64,000 nt of DNA from Meandrina meandrites (GCA_963693305.1 OY855903.1:30702598-30766597); one strand, 5' to 3'; positions 8,025 through 19,711 are shown, numbered from the stretch's first letter. Notes: a model not told the origin generated them from the letters alone. A program made the numbers and translations.

Positions 8025-8832
8025 AATTTCAGTCTAAGCGCACACTCTTTCACTTCATAAAAGAATGATTTCTGTTTCAAAATATAGCATAATCATACCT
8101 GATTTGCTACAATCTGGAGTCGTTTCGATCAATTTCAGATCTTGTCAGAACGCAGGAGACAACGGACGTTTACGACTCACGAAGTAGAAAATGGTGTTAA
8201 ATGTTTGACGGTCCGTCTTTCTTTAGATCTTGTTTAGCAGATAAATATTCCGTGTTGCTTCGCTTAGCTTGGTTAAGATATGTAAACAGCTCGAATTTGC
8301 ATGCTGTGTGGTTATTAAGAGCAGCCGTGACGTCAATGCTTTGAAATCAAAACAATACCCGCACGTGCGCTGTCAATCAATTCTTATTCTGTGGTTTTAC
8401 CACCCACGAAAATCCTTTGTTTTTTACATTCCTTTGGGCTAAAATTCAGCGTAGCCCAAAAAAAATTTTCAGAACAAAAGAAAACCAATTAATCTATTGT
8501 TCTTTCGTGATGGTCTGCTTATTTAAGATCTGTCAGTTTTGTATTTAGACGCTAGTAAGATTATGTAAATACGCAAAGTTCAAGAACTTTCTAGAATATA
8601 ATTAAACGGAAAGACACGCAAAATGATTTTACTATTTCATGCTCTTATGTATGTTATAAACGAAATTTCTACACCCGTTTGGCAGAATGAGGTCAGACAG
8701 ATAACATATCAAGTAGTGGAGGCTATGAGAGAGGCGAAAAAAAATTAAACAGTCTCGCTTGGTAAGTTAACTTCACTCAATATTGGGCCTGTGTAATGTA
8801 AATATTGATTTCCGGTCTTCTTCTCAGAAATA
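8025..8832. other. gene-free stretch at the right side of the virus-like cluster
   Basis: This is AT-rich sequence with no ORF of note on either strand. I see no tandem or inverted repeat here. It separates the virion genes from the Cys-rich gene and may include the true edge of the element, which I cannot place. Confidence 0.4.
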
Positions 8833-9168
8833 TCACGCTACGGCTCCACACCAACTATCATACCAAGATTTCTTGAAGCACTCGTCGTAATCATCTTCAT
8901 CATAAATAGGATAGCCGAGATAGTGTCTGACTCCATTTTTTTTGCACAGATTACAGAGATAATTTCGCATGCAATGACCACATTTATAACAAAATAAGAC
9001 CTTTACAATTTGTTCATTGTGTTTACAAAATGGTGCTTCTTTGATTGCAGCGTTTATCTCGTCCCAGCCAATATCTTTTCGCTCTCTGAGTTTTATTTTT
9101 ATATAATCTTTGTAGATTTTTTCACGAAGTTCTGGTGGCAGTGTTTTTATTAGTTCCAATGTTTCCAT
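8833..9168 (-). CDS. Cys-rich protein with F-box-like N terminus
   Basis: This is a 111-residue protein. I start it at the ATG at 9168, not further upstream, because a TATA-like TTGTATATAA lies just upstream and the N terminus then begins cleanly. Residues 4-25 contain LPPELREKIYKDYI, which follows the LPxEL...I pattern of F-box helices. A cysteine cluster follows: Cys48, Cys60, Cys63, Cys66, Cys72 and Cys75, suggesting zinc binding, with Cys97 and Cys107 near the end. An acidic patch DEDDYDE precedes the end. I recall close relatives in coral endogenous elements. An adaptor to host SCF ubiquitin ligase is a reasonable hypothesis, but the F-box call is by pattern only. Confidence 0.6.
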   Translation of the reverse strand: METLELIKTLPPELREKIYKDYIKIKLRERKDIGWDEINAAIKEAPFCKHNEQIVKVLFCYKCGHCMRNYLCNLCKKNGVRHYLGYPIYDEDDYDECFKKSWYDSWCGAVA

Positions 9169-9210
9169 TTTATATTGTTTTATATACAAGTGCAGATAAT
9201 TGTTCAAATG
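9169..9210 (-). promoter_or_regulatory. promoter of the Cys-rich gene, shared with the 40.9-kb locus
   Basis: On the minus strand this reads CAATTATCTGCACTTGTATA and then an A/T run before the ATG. Almost the same sequence, CAATTATCTGCACAAGTATA, lies before the ATG at 40,958. Conservation between unrelated ORFs supports a real promoter. Confidence 0.55.
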
Positions 9211-9480
9211 GAAAATAATTCTGGCACACTTTGTATTGCGCATACTAGTATATTCGCAAAAAAACATGCCTTCTACCAAAAAGCTTTCTGCCAAAGAAAT
9301 TCAAGAAATTGTGAACGCGCGAGGAAAGGAGTCGCTTTGTATATATACAGTGCAGACATTTCTTCAATAGAAAATAATTTTTTGTGACATAACCGCTCGC
9401 TCGGGTTCTGGCACACTTTTGTATATTGACAGTGCATACATTTCTTCAAAAGAAAATAATTTTTTTTGTGTGTCACATCC
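9211..9480 (-). repeat. tandem repeats upstream of the Cys-rich gene
   Basis: Two good copies and one partial copy of a unit of about 80-100 bp lie here. On the minus strand each reads as CCGAGCGAGCGG, TTTTCTATTGAAGAAATG, TGCACTGTATATATAC and then TGTGCCAGAA. The unit also occurs at 40,830-40,910. A motif TTCTGGCA (or its complement) recurs in every unit and in the adjacent hairpin. Short open frames cross it but are probably incidental. Confidence 0.55.
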
Positions 9481-9527
9481 GCTCTTTGTTACTTCCTTGC
9501 TTTCTTATTTTTCTCTCTAATACCACC

Positions 9528-9693
9528 ACACACATAGAACTTGCTGGTTCTGGCAGAAATTTTATAACACATATATAACAAAGCTTTTTTTGCATGAAAC
9601 GAGGCGAGCATGGGAGCCGAGTTTCATGCAAAAAAAGCTTTGTTATATATGTGTTATAAAATTTCTGCCAGAACCAGCAACTTCTATGTGTGT
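9528..9693. repeat. long hairpin (inverted repeat)
   Basis: Arms of about 72 bp, nearly perfect, run from ACACACATAGAA to TTTTGCATGAAAC. They are mirrored after a short centre near 9,600-9,618. The arms contain GGTTCTGGCAG, the motif of the neighbouring tandem units. This may be a terminal inverted repeat or an origin-like structure of the virus-like element, or a small MITE. Confidence 0.6.
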
Positions 9694-10358
9694 AAAATAA
9701 TTTCCTTTAGTTTTCGGCTTACTCTACACGATCGATTTTTGGTGTTGATTTTTTCTATAGCTAGCCAAAGCTAACAATAGTCTTCAACTTGTTATTCAAC
9801 ATTAACATAGATACCTTATAAGCTGACAACGGCAAATAGAGAAAAACTACCACGGTTTACAGCGGTTTACAACACTCTGTCAAAGCTGACTATGGCAAAT
9901 AGAGAGAAACTACCACGGTTTACATGTAAATGACGGTTTACATCGGTTTCCAACACTTTCTGTAAAAGATTATCATAATCTATTTTGTTTAAAGATGTAA
10001 ACCGTGTTGCAAACCGTGTAGATCGTCGGATCTCAGGTTTCCATCACGCCAAGAGTTTGGTAGTAAAGAATGTTAACAACTAAGGGCCTTCTGATAAAAT
10101 CTATAGATTTGGCCCCGGTATTAAACTCTTAAATGCAAAGAAACAAGTTAGTTTTGAAGTATTCTGAAAAGGAACACTGACGAAAAGAGAAAAACTCTGG
10201 TCGAATAGGTATTGAAAAAGACGTAGTCATATAGCCTCTAGACGATTTTTAATATTTCGTGAAACGCTGCGCAAAGTGTGCAAGGACACAGGTGCTGTGC
10301 TTGTATATATGGCTAAAAAATGTGTATCGGATTGCATGGTCTGGACTCTCCGAATTGT
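9694..10358. other. gene-free stretch with CGGTTTACA motifs
   Basis: No gene is visible. Between about 9,850 and 10,015 the words CGGTTTACA and GTAAACCGT recur at least six times in both orientations. A comparable GGTTAAC cluster lies at 23,750-23,890. I cannot say whether this is a degenerate satellite. Confidence 0.4.
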
Positions 10359-11660
10359 GCTTTCCTGGTTTCTTTGCCACCGTTTCTAACTTCCAGTGCT
10401 GTATTGAGATCTTTGATCCCACCGATAAACGCTTATGGGTGTAACCTGTTTTTGGCTAAGCATCACCACAAGAAGATCAGAAGATATAACGCCCTGTTCA
10501 TTGCATTATCCAGCGATTTTTTTCACTTATATTGTTGAACACCCACCCGTTCTCGAGCAATTTTAGGTCCATTTACGTAAAAACCAAAAGTGCAAAAAAA
10601 TCAATATTCTATTGTGCCATTTTGAAACGCGCAAACTAAGAAAAGTGAAAGACTGCCTTTTGAAAAGGTCGCACTGAAAAGATAAAGTACTGCAAATTTC
10701 GTTCTTGTCAAAGCAACAGCAGTAAAGAGTTAATACTCTCCGAGACAACAAGTCTCAACATTCTGGAAACACTCACCCGAAAATTGAATTATTCTTTGGA
10801 AATATTCCTTCGCTCGAAGAATAAGCAAATGTCTTTTTATTGTAAGCCCCCCTCCCCATTTCAAAGTTGTTGCTTAAAGGTTTGAATAGAATCCTGAAAT
10901 TCGGACAACATTGATCAGGGGGAGAAGGGGCGAAAGAAGATGACTAAATATGAAAATATCTTGAATGAAATTCTTTATCGCAAGATCGATGTCTAAAGCC
11001 TCTTTGAAATTGGTTGTACAAATGAACTGTTTAACTGAACAGGCGTCATGCTACAGCATCAAAGTACACTTCGAATGCACAGTAAATAGGCTAATTCAGT
11101 TCAGATTGCTTCAATAATTAATTTCAATCTCAAAATTAATCTTAAAATCACAATCTTGACATTTCAATTATTGGATAAATAAGCACAAGTACACGGCCCA
11201 GCCTTTGCAGTGTTGATATCGTTTTTTAAAGCTCCCGACCATTCTAATTCTCGTAAAAATTCTGCTACCAGAATATCTACTTAGTTACTAAACCTGCTCG
11301 TTGTTTGTTAGTTCGTAGTCCAAAAACATTTGGTCGCTTTAACAGATTTTTTTTAAATAATAATTCTCTACCGCGGCTCGCTACAACAAGTCCGTCCCGA
11401 GCAGAAACAAATTCTATTTCCTTCGACCTGGTTGAAAATTGAGTCCAATAGGAAGCTTAGCTTTATGCATTCTACAAAATTTCCGAAGAAGATTATTAAG
11501 AGGAGCGAAACGGATGTTTCTCCTCGTGCGTCTACTAAGCTAAAAGAAATAAAAAAATGCATCATCACTTACTTTCCACGTTAGCTGCAGGAATATCATT
11601 ATCAAGTCAAAATCGGTGATAGATCAATCAACATGTGTACAAGTGCTAAACTATAACAAT
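10359..11660. repeat. diverged direct duplication, copy 1
   Basis: Blocks here recur in the same order and orientation at 12,391-13,130. They include TGTGCTTTCCTGGTTTCTTT, ATTCCTTCGCTCGAAGAATA, CCCCTCCCCATTTCAAAGTT and CGTTAGCTGCAGGAA. Copy 1 is longer because of extra DNA near 10,960-11,560. No convincing gene lies inside. Confidence 0.6.
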
Positions 11661-11760
11661 AGACTGGTGATTAACTGAGTGCGCACTCAATCTCACTCAA
11701 CATCCGGCGGAAGTTAGTTATAACCAAGTTATTTAAGCCAATTTTTCTGTTATCCGCCCA

Positions 11761-11990
11761 AGGGATTTCGAGGTGGCTAAATGGTATCGCTGCGGCGCGG
11801 CTGATATAATTTAATCATCTCAGAGTCGCGGGTTCGAGTCTTCCTGTATAGGGGCTATTCTCAACGGCTTGGGGGCCGAATAACCTCTCCCCGCGTGTTG
11901 ACTCGAGCCTGCTGCTCACAGCTGAAGGAATTATCCTCCATCGGGCTTGGGGGCCGGATAATTCTTCCTCAGAAATCCGCTTTTTTTTTC
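11761..11990 (+). mobile_element. tRNA-derived SINE
   Basis: A tRNA-like head has an A-box-like TGGCTAAATGG near 11,774 and a B box GGGTTCGAGTC near 11,830. A body follows with two copies of CTTGGGGGCCG(A/G)ATAA. The head does not fold into a complete tRNA by eye, so I call it a SINE, not a tRNA gene. It lies just upstream of duplication copy 2. Confidence 0.5.
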
Positions 11991-12095
11991 ACTTCCTTTC
12001 TTGCCGATTTTTTTTTTACCACACACCTTTTTTAAAAGAATATATCTTATAAGAATTTCGAGGCTGAAATTTGGGAAATTTCAAGAATATTTTTA

Positions 12096-12096
<1 letters not shown>

Positions 12097-12131
<35 letters not shown>

Positions 12132-12148
12132 TAATAATAATAATAATC
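12097..12148. repeat. AAT microsatellite
   Basis: A run of AAT/ATA triplets with one GAT interruption. Confidence 0.9.
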
Positions 12149-12390
12149 ATTTATATAGCGCCATTTCCATAAGTTCAAAGGCACTTTACAATTTTAAAAA
12201 GTAAAATATTAATTAAATAATTCACAATTTGCTTTGGATTAAAAATAAAATATGATTAATATAAAAAGGCGAGAATACATAAACCTGAGATTTTGAAAAT
12301 AATACAATGTTGTGTGCAATGATACAATTTTGTGTATTGAAAGTCTGTAAGTACAATACAATTATATGTTTATTCTAATTATATGTTTAT

Positions 12391-13130
12391 TGTGCTTTCC
12401 TGGTTTCTTTGCCACCGTTTCTAACTTCCAGTGCTGTATTGAGATCTTTGATCCCACCGATAAACGCTTATGGGTGTAACCTTTTTTCGGCTAAGCAGCA
12501 CCACAGGGAGATCAGAAGATATAACGCTCTGTTCATTAAATTATTCATGATCTTACTTATATATTTTGAACGCCCGCCCTTTCTCGAACAATTTTAGGCC
12601 CAATATTATTATATCAAAAGCAAAAGTGCAAAACACTCACTTTTCTATTGTGCCGTTTTAAAACGGGCAAACTAACAAAAATGAAATACTGCCTTTTGAA
12701 AAGGTCGCATTGAAAAGATTAATCACTTCAAATTTCGTTCTTGTCATAAAGTCAAAGCAACCGCTCTAAAGGGTTAAAACACACTCTGTCTTTAAAAACA
12801 TTCCTTCGCTCGAAGAATAAGCAAAGGCCTTTTTATTCTAAACCCCCTCCCCATTTCAAAGTTGTGGCTTAAAGGTTTGAATATATTCCTAAAATTCGGA
12901 CAACATTGATGAGCGGCCGGGAAGGGGCGACAGAAAGATGAGAATTCAAATGTAAAATATACATACTTACTAAACCTGCTCGTTGACGCTTGTGGCCTAA
13001 ATCACCAGTCACTTTCAAAACTTACTACTTTCACCACGTTAGCTGCAGGAAAGTCAAAATCAAATGAAAATTGGTCAAAATCGGTGATTGATCGATCGAT
13101 AAGTGTACTAGTGCTAAAATATAACTTTTA
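12391..13130. repeat. diverged direct duplication, copy 2
   Basis: This matches 10,359-11,660 in the same orientation with many substitutions and deletions, about 2.03 kb apart. A short open frame is present in both copies but is not conserved as protein. Confidence 0.6.
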
Positions 13131-13489
13131 GCGTTTTGGAAGACAAACCAGTTCAACTGTTCTAGCGCAGTCTCTTTTACACGCTGGGATGATCAAATCG
13201 GATAAATTTGGGCCGAAAAAGTTTTTGCTAAAATAGTTCTGGCTCCTAGGAAAACGAACCGTCATTCTCTTTTTCTTTTTAAAATTATCGTCGAATTTTT
13301 ATCAAAAGTGGGAATCTAATAGTCGTTTGCAGAAATTTTGGACAAGAAACCAGCGCTCCCAAACGATGCACGTGTTTGAACGTGCTTAACTATGGCAAGT
13401 TTATGTTTTATTCGGTATTCGTCGGTATCCATTCACACAACTGGATGGAGAGAGGCACTGTGATAGAAAAGTGTCTTGCTTAACAAAAA
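13131..13489. other. gene-free stretch
   Basis: I see no gene, array or inverted repeat here. Confidence 0.4.
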
Positions 13490-13562
13490 AGGCAGTAACC
13501 CACCCAGGGCTCGAACCCGGAACGCTCCATCCGGAGTCCAGCGCGCTAACCATTTTAGGCAA
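13490..13562 (-). mobile_element. tRNA-like SINE or tRNA pseudogene
   Basis: On the minus strand an A-box-like TGGTTAGCGCGCTGG and a B box GGGTTCGAGCCC are spaced as in a tRNA. The acceptor arms do not pair fully, so an intact tRNA gene is unlikely. Confidence 0.5.
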
Positions 13563-14203
13563 CCAAGAAAAATCGCTCTGAAATTCTTCTTTAAAACTCA
13601 TTTGATTCTGCAGGATTTTGGAGGACAATAAACCCAGGCGATCCCTGCTATCCTAGGACAGTCTATTTATGTCCCTACAACATCAAATGGCCTGAAATCT
13701 TGCTCACAAAGTTTTGGCGCACGCCAGACAAGCCGCCATTATAACTACATGAATCAAACCCAGAAGACAAATCTCACTCCTCGTGAATGCGACCATATTT
13801 AATAAAAAAGATTTTAAAATCATTTACAGTTTTTTTACTCGATATACGTCTTTTGCTATTGATGTCCGTAGAAACTCGAAAAACTCGCGAAATAAGTGGA
13901 TGAGGTACTTAAGACAATGAAAATATAAATCACTAGAATTGAAATCAAATTTATGTTGAGTTAACCACAGACTTGCTTGAAGAGAAATGTTTTGAATATT
14001 ATTATAAAAAGGTTTACAGAATCGCAGTTTCATTTGTCATCTGGTAGAAATTTTTTTAAAGAGGGGCAGTGACTTCAAATTATCCTCCACCATAGATTTT
14101 AAGATTGAATGTTGTTTCTTGCTGGAAGATCGAAGTACTCGGGAAGAACGGTAATTAGAGAAACGATTCGCAATATGATAAAAAAAATAAATAAATAACT
14201 ACA

Positions 14204-14234
<31 letters not shown>

Positions 14235-14795
14235 CTAAATAAATAAATAAATAAATAAATAAATAGGTACTTAGTGTTATTCATAAGTTCTTAATATCGA
14301 GAGCTGACTTTAACGCAATAAACACAAGTCACAGAATAGGTTGTTATGGAGGAAACAAAAATAAATCAAACTTAAAAAAAATACAATCTTTCACTGCTTA
14401 CATGTAGATACCGACTAGATTTTGCACCATACACGTACAAGCTGCTGTGCAAGCGAGCTATCGCCAAATTCGCGCATGTCTCGGGATTACAAAGGGGTGT
14501 TTTAGCAATAAGGGGAATATTGGGGGAGGGGGGCACGTGCAATGGGGAATTGGGGTGACTTACAAATTTGTTTGGAGGGTCAAATTGGGATTGAACGATA
14601 AGGGGAAATTTAAGGAGTATCGGTGGTTCTCATCAGACTTACAAAAACTGTTTGTTTGCCTGAAAAAAATCGGGACTCCACAAATTTCAGAATCCTTTAT
14701 CTCCTAAACAAAGCATTTAATCGATGCCAAAAATTTCTTTGAGTTTTATGCTCTTTATGTCTAGAGTAAATAAAAAGATTAGATTTTAGATTTTA
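13563..14795. other. gene-free stretch with a TAAA microsatellite
   Basis: No supported gene. A (TAAA)n array with minor interruptions lies at about 14,184-14,265; the open frame across it is an artefact of the repeat. A G-rich patch lies near 14,510-14,560. Confidence 0.5.
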
Positions 14796-14898
14796 GAGAC
14801 AGTGTTTCATTGGGACATCCAAGCACCGAGAAGGGAGTGAAAACACCCAACCCACAGCGAAATTCGAGGTGTTTGGAGAGCCGATGAAGCACTGTCTC
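14796..14898. repeat. short palindromic MITE-like element
   Basis: Inverted ends GAGACAGTGTTTCAT and ATGAAGCACTGTCTC, about 100 bp apart, match apart from one base. This is typical of a small foldback MITE. Confidence 0.5.
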
Positions 14899-15503
14899 GA
14901 GTGTTTGATATATCTTCTCAATTAAAACAAAAAACTAATAAGTAAACGGAGAAATAAAATCCTTCACCGTTATGATTTTCTATGTTTTAACTTGATGAAT
15001 TATTAATGAGTTTGAGAAGACTTCGGATGAAAACCACCAAGGGAGGGGAGGCTCAGGAATTAGGATTTTAGGATCGAAGGATGACGCTAAAAGTTGTTTC
15101 ACACCAAAACTCGTCTCTGTTCCTCTGAGACTGATCCAAAGATCTAAACGACTTGGGAATTGTCAGAAATTAAGTGTTTACATGCCAGCACTGCAGTAAG
15201 ATAAATTAACTTAAAATATCGTAGTAACAAAAAATGTAAACTGGAAAAAGTAAAGAAAATTCTTACGTACCTCTATAACAACCTTTTCTAAACAAAAATA
15301 GTAATACCGGCAGAAATGAAATGGTTATTAAAATACGTAAATCGTTTATATTGTTAAGTTTGTTTTTGTTGGTTAGAACTTAAAATTGCATAAAAATAAA
15401 TGAAATATTAAAAAAAGGCATCAAAATCTCTAACCATGTAAAAAGTATTTCCACAAAAATATAATAAATTTAGTAAGATTATTATAGATATCAATAAAGT
15501 TAT
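14899..15503. other. gene-free AT-rich stretch
   Basis: Nothing recognisable on either strand. Confidence 0.4.
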
Positions 15504-15635
15504 TCAGTGCCTTCGAGACTCTCTCTCGATCTCCTTCATTAGCTCAACTTCGTCAGATTCGTAAAAGATTCCAGAAGTGGTTCTATGGCTGTTTAAGCCA
15601 GTCAAAGGGACAGCGGGTTTGTTTTGTTTTGCCAT
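15504..15635 (-). CDS. possible small coding exon, unknown product
   Basis: A 43-residue minus-strand ORF from the ATG at 15635 has a balanced, exon-like composition with a Glu/Asp/Arg-rich end (SDEVELMKEIERESRRH). The frame stays open upstream to about 15,775. A second frame, 15847 to 15602 (81 residues), overlaps it, so the true frame is uncertain. It lies just beyond the 3' end of the LINE. It could be a host exon or part of an unrecognised repeat. Confidence 0.2.
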   Translation of the reverse strand: MAKQNKPAVPLTGLNSHRTTSGIFYESDEVELMKEIERESRRH

Positions 15636-16135
15636 CCTCTCCAAACGTCCGTCTGTCTGGTTTCTCTGGAAGCTCTCATGCGCGGTTTTCGCACGATAAT
15701 TTCGTCCTTGAGCAAAGCTGGCAGTGTTTGTTTTCTTTTGGAGAGCTGTTGTCTTGTTGTGTCGGAAGATGGAGGCTTAACTGTATCAGGAGAAGCAGAA
15801 CATCCCTTAGACGTTATTCTAGAAGATCCTGCCGCCATAGGTCGCATGGTGTCTCCACTGTCGTAATTCTTAGTTTCTTTTTTTTTTTAATATTTATTTA
15901 TTTTTTTAATTGGTTGCACAATTATAATTACATACAACATAGAAAAAAACACTTATACAATAAAAAAACTAAATCACATTGACTAAATTGCAAAACATTA
16001 CAGACCTTACAACTACGATAACCTATATCAAATTAGCCTATAACTACATAAATACTACAATACATTACAAGTCAGTGCCATATAAAACAAATAACAAAGG
16101 GTGGTCACTACGCTACTTATACAGAGAGTTTTAGT

Positions 16136-16365
16136 AGAGCGATTTCACAAACCTCGATTCTTACATGTTAAGGATAAAAAGGATAAGTGAAAATCACAAG
16201 TGTGAACAAGCGGCGATTTTGTTGCCGCGATAAATGTCGCAGGCATTTAGATTTTACAAACTAGCACGCGCACAACTGAGATGCGTGCGTTCTTTTTTGT
16301 TCTTCCTCATTAGCATTTAATGATTCACATTAGCATGTAGGAATCGAGGTTTGTGAAATCGCTCT
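16136..16365. mobile_element. 230-bp MITE inside the LINE 3' region
   Basis: Perfect 25-bp terminal inverted repeats begin AGAGCGATTTCACAAACC at the left and end GGTTTGTGAAATCGCTCT at the right. AGT flanks both ends, a possible 3-bp target duplication. There is no coding capacity. Confidence 0.75.
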
Positions 16366-16499
16366 AGTAAAGGAAAGATAGGGGGTTTAAAATATCTCAC
16401 AAAATAGATAGTAGATTAGTCCATTTCTTAAAATGACACGCAAGTTTGTCTCGTTTCCTGGCAATATTTCTTTCTATTTTTTCATAAAAGCTGAGTTGG

Positions 16500-17609
16500 T
16501 TAATGAAAAGTTGTACGACTAGATCTAGACTTATATATTATCAGTTTGAACACTGTAAGAATAAGGTTTATTATAGCGCCGTTTTTTTCTGAGTCAATAC
16601 CTAATATAATATTTGAGATATTCAAATCTGGCAAAACAATTCCGGCAGATTTAGTCCAGATTCTTATGTCCCTATACAGGGATTTAGAGTGCTCACAATG
16701 GACAAAAACGTGATCGATTCTTTCTGAATAAATAGAACAGAAGGAACAAATAGGAGATTCGATGATCTTGAAGCGGAATAGGTCCCTATTTAAATAAAGG
16801 CAATTGTTTAGGATTTTATATTGAAAACATCTGGTGTAAGGATCGATACACATGTTATATATTCTACGATAGACGGATTCCCAGTCAATTTGGCTATCGA
16901 CCCGTTTGAGGATGTGGGATTGGGCAGTAGGTTTTTTAAATTTTGATTGAACAAACGAAAGGTATATGTCTTTTGATGTTATTTTGGAAGCAGTGCCGTT
17001 TCTACCGGGGTTTGAGGGGTCATGATTCTCAAAAGCTTCAACGTCCTTCATTAGCACTTTCCAGCTTTGGGGAATTGCGTTGGTGATGCTGGCCCAGAAA
17101 ATAAAGTGACCAGGCTCAACACCCATCGCATGAGCAGTTTCCCAATTAATTTAGTTTCTTTCGTTATATAAATCTTTAACCCTAAAGATACCACTTGAAG
17201 CCAGTTGGGGAAAGAAGACCGATTTGTTGTTTACTTTGATATTTTTATTATTCCAGAGGACTTGATTTGCGATGTGTTCCGGGGTGACGACTTCTTCGTC
17301 ACAATATTCGGCCTAGCTGACTAAAACACTCTTGTAGAAGTGCAACAGAACTTTCGGAATCCTTTCCTTATCGAAGTTCGTTCCTATCGCCTTTGTTCCT
17401 CCTATAGACGCTAAATGCTGCATGGGGAAACTCTTCCAGGCTTTAACGTTGTTTTCGTCTAGGAGGTTGAGAGCCCATTTGACTCTGTTCGCTTTGATTT
17501 GTGATTCAAAGTTGGGTAGGTTAATTCCTCCGTTATCGCAATTACCTATTAAGGTGTCGTATTTGATTTTTGGCTTCTTCCCGTCCCAAATGAAGTCTGT
17601 TATTACGTT
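16500..17609 (-). pseudogene. LINE ORF2, C-terminal part
   Basis: The frame after the insertion begins with ITDFIWDGKK, the usual segment after the reverse transcriptase thumb. It continues to a Cys/His region with CSFCSIYSERIDHVFVHC, a zf-RVT-type motif near the end of L1/Tx1 ORF2. In-frame stops lie near 17,313 and 17,150, so this piece is broken at least twice. It would encode the C-terminal nucleic-acid-binding end of the retrotransposition enzyme. Confidence 0.7.
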
Positions 17610-17613
17610 TTTA

Positions 17614-19711
17614 TGTGGACTTTCACACGAAGTGTGAAAATCCACATATTGCGATCGTGCAGTTTTCCCGATTGGGACGTCAATTTCCGTGATAACTCGT
17701 GTCAGCGCTTTCGGAAGCTTTCGAGGGTGTTCGGAAAATCCGAAGTTTTGGAGGGAGTTAATGTGAGTTGGACGTGAACCCGGAAAATGAACTGCCCACG
17801 AGATGCCACAAAGAAAGCATCACGCATGCTAAATACTTGACTTTCATTAATCTTTATATTTGCATGGCGTTCGACTGAACTGCGGGCAAAGGTAACGCTA
17901 TTTTTCACACTTTTCGCGCGGTATTTGTGCTCGACTGGATGATTCGCATACAATTGAAAATAGTTGATTAGCATTATTTAGCAAATATCTGGATATTTGT
18001 TGTTTTGTTTCAGCTTTGCCACACAGAATCTTTAGAACGGTAGAATGGATACACAACGAGTCAAAACAAAACAAGTTCACTAATCAAGTTGTTTTCCCGG
18101 GGCTTTCCCGCATTCATTATTGTCTTGGATTTCTCCCAAGTTTAGTTTGAATAACGCAATCTGACTGATGTCGAATTCAAACCTGTCGGTAAAAAGTAAG
18201 TGTGAATCGCATAAAACTTATTTTAAACCGAAAAATGTATGTATTGAAACAGTGCGGTAAACTTAATTATTTGCATTCGGTGTATAAAACGTGTCGTTCG
18301 CAACTCGCCGACTCCACTCGAAAAGTAATTCCGGAACGATGATAATTTTAGGTTGTAAAAAAGTATTCATCTGCCTTCTTGCATCAAGAAATTATTAGTG
18401 AAATCTTGTTGAAAGGCGATAAAAGCCATTACGGAAAATTTATATATAAAAACAACGCATTCAAAGAAAATGAGTTAATTAATGAGTGCAGCTGTTGTTT
18501 ACACAAGCGTTCAGATGAAATGTCACGCAAACAAAGACAGTCTACATACTCCGCGAAATATTTATTTATGAATGGACTGAAATTAGTATCCCCGCAAGAG
18601 ACTGTCATATGAATGGTCCCAACAGACATCTTCTTTTGGTTTTAAGGACATGTTGCCAATGTTTTTATCCATTTAAAGTGACTGTAGGTCTTATTTGAAT
18701 TGTCTGTGTTTTTAAATGGTATCTCTAGCTTGGGGGCTAAAAAAAAGTTGAGCCACGCCAGATTGCCATACTTTACGGGAAAAGTAAACCTCAAAACAGC
18801 AAGGGACCGCCAGCGATAATGCTGCTAACGTGGGATATACAAAAGATTCTATCAGCCGAAAAAATAAAATAACATTACAAATAATACAGTAGACTAATAC
18901 TTCGTGAAAAAGTAGACTTTGAGAGACACCAACACGACAGCTGTCCACGGTTGCAGGCGTGCTGTATCAATTCTGGGGTCCGTTTCTCGAAGGTCCTGAA
19001 AGGTTTTCGCACCCGGAAAGCCATAGCAAAATCTTAAACCTTATGATTACAGAGGTGTCTAATCTATGATATTTTTTAATATGAACAGAAGTTCTCTTCA
19101 AACAAAGTTTCAGGCCTATACACTTCTCTGTTTTTAAAATACAGATAACTAAAAGTGGCTTTGCGGTCCCAAAAGATCTCCGGGGCTTTCGAGAGACAAA
19201 GTCTACTTTTTTACCTAGTATCAACCTTGCTGTATTGTTTGTAATGTTATCCTTTACAGGAGTAGAATCAGTAGATCAAATTCTCCGACGAACATCCCCG
19301 TCCTTTTCATATAATCATATAGAGATACTGTCGGGTCTTGTCCCAGGTTTTCCGCTTCTCTGGCACAATTTAAATTGGACTGCATTTCAACGTTTAAGGC
19401 GATCTTCAGGGTAAATTGCAAGGTGTGTTCTCAAAACGAAAAAGTAGTTTTTCTTTCGTGATCATAAGAAAAGTTGATTGATAAGTTTTTTTATCATCTC
19501 GAGTTTTAAGTGACTGTCAACTCATATTTGACTGATACTTAGACTTGCCTAGAAGTCGAGCTCACAGAGCGCGAAGCGCTAGAGCGCCGGGGTCTATTGC
19601 CAAACCGGAAACGAGAAGCAAACGTCTTTAAAAAGGTCTAACATTAGCTCATCTACTCATTTGTTATCAAAAGCAAATGAAAGTCCACATATGTACGCAT
19701 TGCGGACCCAC
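17614..19711. mobile_element. 2.1-kb insertion in LINE ORF2
   Basis: The LINE reading frame is restored exactly if this segment and one copy of the flanking TTTTA (17,609-17,613 and 19,712-19,716) are removed, which points to a 5-bp target duplication. The left end starts TGTGGACTTTCACAC and forms a hairpin with GTGTGAAAATCCACA. The inverted copy GAAAGTCCACA lies about 22 bp inside the right end. No transposase is recognisable. An open frame at 18,379-18,612 has no known match. It is a non-autonomous element of uncertain class. Confidence 0.6.

Noticed and set aside
11761..11850. Functional tRNA gene
   Set aside because: A and B boxes are present but the acceptor and anticodon stems do not form, and a SINE body follows.
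14099..14284. 61-residue minus-strand frame rich in LFIYLFIY
   Set aside because: It is a translation of the TAAA microsatellite.
15602..15847. 81-residue minus-strand frame as a firm gene
   Set aside because: An overlapping frame looks equally or more protein-like, so neither is secure; only the smaller candidate is listed, at low confidence.
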